DNA of 9,554 bases from Oligoflexus sp. (lineage in GTDB: Bacteria > Bdellovibrionota_B > Oligoflexia > Oligoflexales > Oligoflexaceae), in the NCBI GenBank assembly GCA_030151925.1, contig JASLCY010000162.1, positions 1-9,554 of the forward strand, written 5' to 3'. Position 1 is the stretch's first letter. Every line of letters starts with the position of its first letter. Both the position numbers and the translations under genes were made by a program. Below, piece by piece: positions 5,202-9,554 of this stretch. Below the pieces are notes generated by a model. That model was not told the origin of the DNA, searched no databases, and saw nothing but the letters and a program-made list of their open reading frames with translations.

Positions 5202-7334
5202 CTATTGCGGCGTCGCCGCGTGCGCAGGCTCTTTTTCCTTGGTCACGGCTTTACCGGTATCTTTTTTCTCGGCGGCCGCGGATTTCTTATCCTTTTTCAC
5301 GTCCTTCACGAGCAGGGCCGGGAGGACGGGAGTGCCCTTGTCGAGCTTCTTCTTGCCGATGAGCTGAGCGTAGTCGGCCGCGATGCGCACGGTTTCCTGG
5401 AGGTAAGCGTCATCCTTCAGGTTGAACTCGGGCGAATCGTTCACCGCATCTTCCGGATCGGTATCCTTATCCTTCTTATCGTCCTTCTTCTCTTTCAGCG
5501 AGACCCGGTTCCGCTCGTCCTTGTTCTTGCGGTACTTGCCGATCTCGTCGCGGATCTTGCCGAAGTCCGTGTCCTTCGCCACGCGAGCGTCCGAACGCGT
5601 CTTCAGCTCCGTGAGATAAGGTTTCACGAGGTTGAACTTGGTGTACTTCGCCGTCTTGATCTCTTCATAGGGAAGAGCGTAGTCGTAGTATTTCTCGCCG
5701 ACTTCGAGCTCGTCGATGATGCTCGGCAGGACGATATCGGAAGCCACGCCCTTAAGCTGGGTCGAAGCGCCCGAAGCGCGGTAGAACTGGTTCACCGTCA
5801 CCTTCACCGCACCCAGCTTGGGAGCGAGGTCGTTCAGGTTCTGCACCGTGCCCTTGCCGAAGGTATGGGTGTCGCCGACGATGAGGCCGCGTTGGTAATC
5901 CTGGATCGCGCCCGCGAAGATCTCGCTCGCGCTCGCCGAATGACGGTTGATCATCACGAGCAGCGGGCCGTCGTAGGCCGTGCCCTCGTCAGGATCGAAG
6001 TAAGTCTCGGTCTCGCCGTTGCTCGCCTTGACTTGCACGACAGGGCCCGCGCCGAAGAAGAGGCCGGCGGTGCTGATCGATTCGTCGAGGCCGCCGCCGC
6101 CGTTGCTGCGAAGGTCGAGGATAACCGCGTCCACGCCCTTATCCTGGAGCGCCTTGAGCTGCTCGCGAGTATCGCGGGACGACGAACGGTAGTTGTTCAA
6201 ACGTTTCTGGCGGCCTTCGAAGTCGATATAGAACGAAGGCAGCGTGATGAGGCCGACCTTCATATGCTTGGGTTTGCCGCCTTCCTGGACGTCCACGTCG
6301 ATGACGTGCGAAGACGCCTGCGAGTCGACCAGCTGGATCTTCTCACGAACGATGGGAACCACGATCTTCTTGGTTTCGGAAGCGTCCTGGCGCATGACCG
6401 TGAGTTTCACGGTCGTGCCGCGCGCGCCGCGGATCTTCTTCACGACGTCCTGGAGATCCATGTCGATCACGTCGACCGGCTCGCCGTTGTCCTGGGCCAC
6501 CGCGATGATCTTGTCGTTCACCTTGAGGAGGCCGCTCTTCTCGGCCGCGCCGCCCTTAACGAGGCTGGCGACGAGAGTGAAGCCGTCTTCCGAACGGAGG
6601 CTGGCGCCGATGCCTTCAAGCGAGAGGCGGGTCCGGATGCGGAAGTCCTCGAGCTCTTCGACCGGCATGTAGGAGGAGTGGGGGTCGAGAGCGGTCGAGA
6701 AGGCGTTGAGGAACACGCCGTAGACTTTGTCCTTGGTCAGATCGTTGTGGCGTTTGGTCGCGAGCTCATAACGCTTGCGCATCTTCTCGCGGGCCTTGTC
6801 GAGGTTGTTGTCGACGCTCGACTTGAGGGTCAGGAGCTGGAACTTGATGTGCTTGCGCCAGCGCTCGTTCACTTCCTCGACCGTCTTCGGATAAGTCATG
6901 TTCTTGCGGTCGACGTTGAGGTATTCCTCGATCGTGAAGTCCTGCTTGTCGCCGATCGCCTTCTGCACGTACTTGTTGCGTTCGGCGAAGCGCTGCGCGT
7001 AGCGGTTCATGATCTCGTCGATCGCGGAGCAATCCATGTCGCGGCCGATCATGTCGTCGAGCTTGGTCGCGTATTTCTTGTTAAACTCGTCGACGTCCGA
7101 CTGGTAGAAATAGAGTTTCCCGGGGTCCCACGACTTGATGAAGTTATCGAGCGTGCGCTGCGAGATCTCATCCGTGAATTTGTCGAACTTAAAATGCATT
7201 TTGAAATAGAGCAACGTCAGCTGCCGTACTTCAGAGCACGTCAATGCCCAGGCATTTTGAGAGACAAGCATCAGCCCTGCCACCAAACTCAGAGAGCGAA
7301 GGCACCGAGCGAACCGGCTTGCACTGAATGGCAT
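5202..7334 (-). CDS. prc: Periplasmic tail-specific (C-terminal processing) protease, Prc/Tsp type, peptidase family S41
   Basis: A 710-residue precursor, close to the E. coli Prc length of 682. The start is ATG 7334, with a perfect AGGAGG at 7342-7347 seven nt away; a GTG ten codons upstream has no such site. The signal peptide ends in AWA (residue 30). The order is an N-terminal Prc helical region with DPHSSYMPVEELEDF (217-231), a PDZ domain at about 235-320 (LSLEGIGASL), then the S41 core with ILDLRSNGGGGL, SASASEIFAG and GKGTVQ. By comparison with E. coli spacing the nucleophile is Ser468, the general base Lys494 and the supporting residue Gln498. One extra residue lies between Ser and Lys. 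The C-terminal domain after about 560 ends in a Lys/Asp/Ala-rich tail. The family cleaves periplasmic proteins with exposed nonpolar C-termini. In E. coli it processes FtsI and degrades MepS with NlpI; no NlpI gene is visible here. Confidence 0.95.
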   Translation of the reverse strand: MPFSASRFARCLRSLSLVAGLMLVSQNAWALTCSEVRQLTLLYFKMHFKFDKFTDEISQRTLDNFIKSWDPGKLYFYQSDVDEFNKKYATKLDDMIGRDMDCSAIDEIMNRYAQRFAERNKYVQKAIGDKQDFTIEEYLNVDRKNMTYPKTVEEVNERWRKHIKFQLLTLKSSVDNNLDKAREKMRKRYELATKRHNDLTKDKVYGVFLNAFSTALDPHSSYMPVEELEDFRIRTRLSLEGIGASLRSEDGFTLVASLVKGGAAEKSGLLKVNDKIIAVAQDNGEPVDVIDMDLQDVVKKIRGARGTTVKLTVMRQDASETKKIVVPIVREKIQLVDSQASSHVIDVDVQEGGKPKHMKVGLITLPSFYIDFEGRQKRLNNYRSSSRDTREQLKALQDKGVDAVILDLRSNGGGGLDESISTAGLFFGAGPVVQVKASNGETETYFDPDEGTAYDGPLLVMINRHSASASEIFAGAIQDYQRGLIVGDTHTFGKGTVQNLNDLAPKLGAVKVTVNQFYRASGASTQLKGVASDIVLPSIIDELEVGEKYYDYALPYEEIKTAKYTKFNLVKPYLTELKTRSDARVAKDTDFGKIRDEIGKYRKNKDERNRVSLKEKKDDKKDKDTDPEDAVNDSPEFNLKDDAYLQETVRIAADYAQLIGKKKLDKGTPVLPALLVKDVKKDKKSAAAEKKDTGKAVTKEKEPAHAATPQ

Positions 7335-7587
7335 TCTAAAACCTCCTAAGACACCGCGGCTCACCTCTTCGTGAGGTGGGAAAGTTTCAGCGATGATTGT
7401 TGACTGTCTTCAAGTATATCAGACCCTACGGAAATGATATGGGAACAAATTTGCGTAGCTACCGTTCTTGGGATGGCGAACTCTTGCCTAGTCTAACCTC
7501 TGACTCTAAGAGGTAAAGGAAAAAGCACCAACCCGTTTTTACCACAGCGCGGAAGGGAGGCCAGGGGATTAAAGTAAGAAAATGATG
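7335..7587. other. Non-coding leader and upstream region of the protease gene
   Basis: Together with the hairpin at 7588-7629 this is the largest gene-free stretch (7335-7680). It contains the AGGAGG ribosome site (7342-7347), an inverted repeat CACCTC/GAGGTG (7362-7367 and 7373-7378, five-base loop) and a possible minus-strand -10 box TATACT (7413-7418) with no good -35. A second small inverted repeat is ACCTCT/AGAGGT (7496-7501 and 7509-7514). Short frames here lack ribosome sites and look random. I see no tRNA or riboswitch fold that I can name. Confidence 0.5.
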
Positions 7588-7629
7588 AAACCCTTGCTGC
7601 TCGGATGCTTCTCCGCAGCAGAAGGGTTT
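7588..7629 (-). terminator. Probable terminator of the 7681-8505 gene
   Basis: AAACCCTT plus GCTGC (7588-7600) pairs with GCAGC (7615-7619) and AAGGGTTT (7622-7629), with a two-base bulge and a 14-base loop. On the minus strand the stem is followed by CATCATTTTCTTACTTT, which is T-rich but interrupted. It begins 51 bp after the stop at 7681. It is a plausible but imperfect intrinsic terminator, and the long stem could also stabilise the 3' end. Confidence 0.6.
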
Positions 7630-7680
7630 CGTGAGGCGAGTATCGCGTTTGGATGGGACTCGGGGAAACGTATCGAGAAT

Positions 7681-8505
7681 TCAACCCGCGTAAACGGTGT
7701 CAGCGTATTGCCAGTCGCGGTTTTCACCGGCCGACGAGATGAGAAGCTTCTCATCATCCTGGCTTTCCTCGGATTCATCGAAGTCGGAATCGTCTTCGGC
7801 CAGCAGCCTGAGACGCGCCTGGCGCCTGCGGTACAGGTTGCCCAAAAACGCAGCAAGCCATAGGGCGGCGAGACCGGACCCCGCCCAGATCAGGGGCGCG
7901 TAACGGTTGGGCGACGAGCCTTGCAGCTCCGCCGACATCAGGCTCTTCCAGGGGGCATCGAGTTTGCCAGCCGTCTCGAACACCGGCCCGAGGTCGGTGA
8001 AGGTAAGAAGTGCCGACTGCGTCGCCCCGCTCGTGAAGACATGCATCTGGCGCATAGGGACGCCGCTCTGGGTGAAGGCCGTGTAAACGAGGATCGCATG
8101 ATCGTGGTCGCGGTAGTCGATGATACGCGCTTCTATGATCTGGAAGTCGCTGACGCTGGACCCGAGCTCACTTTCCAGCTTTTGGGTGAGCTGCGTGACC
8201 TGCTCGGCATCGATGGGAGCCGGATGGCTTTGCACGGCAACGGTGATGTTTCGCGTGAACTCGGTTTGATTGAGGATGCTTGGCATCGGATCCTCGAAGA
8301 CGAGAGTCTGGCCGCGGTAGTTCTGACGAACCTTCCAGCCAGCTGGAGCTCTCATCTCGAAGCTCAGCTCCGGGATGTTGAGAAGCTCCTCGGAAACCGT
8401 CTTCATACCGGTTTCGTCAGCGAGAGCGACATGCGATTGCATGAGGGATAAGAATGAGAAAGCGAGGAACAGACAGCGGAAGCCATTAAATAAGGACGTA
8501 TTCAC
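7681..8505 (-). CDS. Exported single-pass membrane protein, possibly DcrB/PsbP-like ectodomain
   Basis: A 274-residue protein starting at GTG 8505, with GGAGA at 8513-8517 seven nt upstream. A longer frame reaching 8586 would place 27 residues before the signal peptide and has no ribosome site. The signal peptide ends near HVALA (residue 29). The ectodomain (about 30-200) begins with LSFEMRAPAGWKVRQNY and LVFEDP. It continues with alternating strands including FTRNITVAVQ and MHVFTSGATQSALLTFT. This layout recalls DcrB/PsbP-fold exported proteins, but I base that on pattern only. A transmembrane helix at about 204-224 is followed by basic residues (YRRRQAR) and a 50-residue acidic cytoplasmic tail (DDSDFDESEESQDDE). 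It lies 139 bp downstream of the MCE-family gene on the same strand. The function is unknown. Confidence 0.82.
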   Translation of the reverse strand: MNTSLFNGFRCLFLAFSFLSLMQSHVALADETGMKTVSEELLNIPELSFEMRAPAGWKVRQNYRGQTLVFEDPMPSILNQTEFTRNITVAVQSHPAPIDAEQVTQLTQKLESELGSSVSDFQIIEARIIDYRDHDHAILVYTAFTQSGVPMRQMHVFTSGATQSALLTFTDLGPVFETAGKLDAPWKSLMSAELQGSSPNRYAPLIWAGSGLAALWLAAFLGNLYRRRQARLRLLAEDDSDFDESEESQDDEKLLISSAGENRDWQYADTVYAG

Positions 8506-8555
8506 AGCGACATCTCCAAAGCAGCAGTAGGGACCAACATCAAGTAGAGAAAGAA

Positions 8556-8570
8556 GTCCGTGTTGCGGAC
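8556..8570 (-). terminator. Weak hairpin in the spacer after the MCE gene
   Basis: GTCCG (8556-8560) and CGGAC (8566-8570) flank a five-base loop. On the minus strand TTCTTTCTCT follows, and an outer AGAGA/TCTCT pair lies at 8546-8550 and 8573-8577. It could be a weak terminator for the MCE gene or a leader structure of the 8505 gene. Five pairs are few, so the call is tentative. Confidence 0.3.
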
Positions 8571-8580
8571 CCTCTCTAAC

Positions 8581-8606
8581 TGACATGCTGACCCTCAGGC
8601 TGTCAA
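8581..8606 (-). promoter_or_regulatory. Dyad-symmetric site overlapping a consensus -35 hexamer
   Basis: Arms TGACATGCTGA (8581-8591) and TCAGGCTGTCA (8595-8605) are complementary at 9 of 11 positions around a CCC centre. The minus strand reads TTGACA, a perfect -35 hexamer, at 8606-8601. The best -10 at proper spacing (TCAGTT) is poor, so a sigma70 promoter alone is not convincing. An activator or repressor operator for the 8505 gene is a reasonable reading. A transcript hairpin is the alternative. Confidence 0.4.
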
Positions 8607-8644
8607 CGGAAATGTGCGTCAGAAATACGGGTTAAGATAAGCTC

Positions 8645-9554
8645 TTAAAGCCCGTTCGAAGCAGAGCCGGCGATGGCCGCCATACCGAAGAGCGATTTGA
8701 GATCCTGGTCGTTAAAGGTCAGACCAGCACCCAGGAAGGTATTGAGATTCTTACGAATAGTCTTGGTATTGTCCTTGTAGCGCGTCGGGTCGTCAACACC
8801 CGCCATCGCGATCAAGTGATCGAAGAAGAGCACGCTCGCATAGGCCTTAAGGTGGGCGTTGCGGCGATAAGTGTCGTTCTTGTCTGCGAAATCGAAGGCT
8901 TCAAGAGAGAGTTTGATGCGGTCGCGCCACATATAGGCATCGGCCGCCACACCACCGGTGGTTTCGAAGAGACCGAGGCGAGCCGCGATCCAGCCCCAGC
9001 GTTTCGCGAACTGGAGGTTGAAGCGCAAGCGCTGGTCATCCTTGATCTTTTCACGAACGATAGTCTGGCCGTCGTTGTTGAGCGTCTCCGTCGAGGTATC
9101 CCGGACGCGATCCGGGAAAGTCGTGAAACCCACGAGGTAATAGGAGTCGGGACGGGTGTTCAACCGCACGTTGAAATAAGTCTGGTTGCTCTGGTCGCTG
9201 CGGAGCTCCGCATGGGTATCGACCGAGACCTGGAGTTTGGTGACCGGCGAGAGGACTTCCCGCAGGTCTTTCAAAGTCGCCTGGATATCGTCGGCGGTCT
9301 TGTCGTCGTTGATCAGGCGACCGATGGTGCCTTCACCCTTCTCGATGCGCTGCGTGATGAGTTTGGCGTTCTCCGAGGCGCCTTTGATCTGCACCATCGA
9401 TTGGTCGAGGTTGGCGAGGATGCGGTCGATCTTCGCCCGGTTCTCGTCGTTCACGACTTCCTTGAGGCCGGTCGAGACCTCGCGGAAATTCGCCACGAGC
9501 TGGCGGACGTCGGAGCGGTTCTCTTCGAGCATGAGTTTGGCGGTCTCGGTGAGC
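8645..9554 (-). CDS. MCE (MlaD-like) family protein, C-terminal part, N-terminus beyond right edge (partial)
   Basis: The frame is open through the right edge: codons before the ATG at 9532 read LTETAKL, continuous with the helix. The start is therefore outside the window and that ATG is internal. The visible part begins with a helical stretch (LEENRSDVRQLVANFREVS) and GEGTIGRLINDD. These are typical of the segment after the MCE domain in MlaD-like proteins that form lipid-conducting assemblies with an ABC transporter. A long C-terminal region follows with QTYFNVRLNTRPDSYYLVGF, RFNLQFAKRW, RLGLFETTGG and IKLSLEAFDF. Its alternating strands are like the barrel-like extensions I associate with deltaproteobacterial MCE proteins. 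The likely role is phospholipid or hydrophobic-compound transport between membranes. The MCE domain itself and the ATPase and permease genes, if present, are not in the window. Confidence 0.82.
   Translation of the reverse strand, partial: LTETAKLMLEENRSDVRQLVANFREVSTGLKEVVNDENRAKIDRILANLDQSMVQIKGASENAKLITQRIEKGEGTIGRLINDDKTADDIQATLKDLREVLSPVTKLQVSVDTHAELRSDQSNQTYFNVRLNTRPDSYYLVGFTTFPDRVRDTSTETLNNDGQTIVREKIKDDQRLRFNLQFAKRWGWIAARLGLFETTGGVAADAYMWRDRIKLSLEAFDFADKNDTYRRNAHLKAYASVLFFDHLIAMAGVDDPTRYKDNTKTIRKNLNTFLGAGLTFNDQDLKSLFGMAAIAGSASNGL

Noticed and set aside
5187..7349. Very long open frame on the plus strand antisense to the protease gene
   Set aside because: Its composition (Val, His, Asp, Leu, Arg-rich with no domains) is what a codon-biased gene yields in antisense. 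The protease on the other strand has catalytic motifs, a signal peptide, a perfect ribosome site and a terminator.
7493..7684. Short minus-strand frame in the gap before the protease gene
   Set aside because: It has no ribosome site or plausible domain, and it spans the probable terminator of the next gene.
1..9554. CRISPR arrays, IS elements, tRNA or phage genes
   Set aside because: I found no direct-repeat arrays, terminal inverted repeats flanking a transposase, cloverleaf-like sequences or phage structural motifs.

Overview
The window looks like a chromosomal segment of a Gram-negative (diderm) bacterium of moderately high GC. Evidence for a diderm is a lipoprotein with a lipobox, several Sec signal peptides, a Prc/Tsp-type periplasmic protease, and the C-terminal part of an MCE (MlaD-like) lipid-transport protein. 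The long C-terminal extension on the MCE protein resembles those I associate with deltaproteobacterial, Bdellovibrio or Oligoflexia lineages. That placement is inference, not proof. There are no rRNA or tRNA genes, no IS element, no phage genes and no CRISPR array. The region reads as ordinary core and envelope-maintenance DNA with several small uncharacterised genes.

Layout, left to right. (1) 1-2130, minus strand: a likely three-gene run transcribed right to left, made of a small acidic hypothetical protein (1870-2130), a PIG3-type zeta-crystallin-like NAD(P)H:quinone oxidoreductase (915-1901) whose start overlaps it, and a coiled-coil lipoprotein (1-857) that runs off the left edge. (2) 2131-2253: a divergent spacer holding a long 18-pair inverted repeat. 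(3) 2254-3964, plus strand: two overlapping small genes (a membrane-anchored protein with an SFPASDPP motif, and an acidic protein with a TTG start), then a tandem zinc-ribbon, single-pass membrane protein. (4) 3971-5031, minus strand: two adjacent secreted four-cysteine proteins of unknown function, with a leader hairpin that abuts the first gene's ribosome binding site. (5) 5153-7334, minus strand: a full-length Prc/Tsp-family S41 protease with its own clear intrinsic terminator. (6) 7335-7680: non-coding, made of the protease leader and the terminator-like hairpin of the next gene. (7) 7681-8505, minus strand: a signal-peptide plus single-membrane-segment protein. (8) 8645-9554, minus strand: the C-terminal part of an MCE-family protein, cut by the right edge.

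Most products act in or on the cell envelope: lipid transport (MCE), periplasmic proteolysis (Prc), an anchored lipoprotein and secreted cysteine proteins. Nothing in the sequence ties them into one pathway. I do not see a convincing new multi-gene system. The most original material is the secreted cysteine-protein pair with its structured leader, the small-gene pair at 2254-2722, and the long hairpin at 2164-2205.
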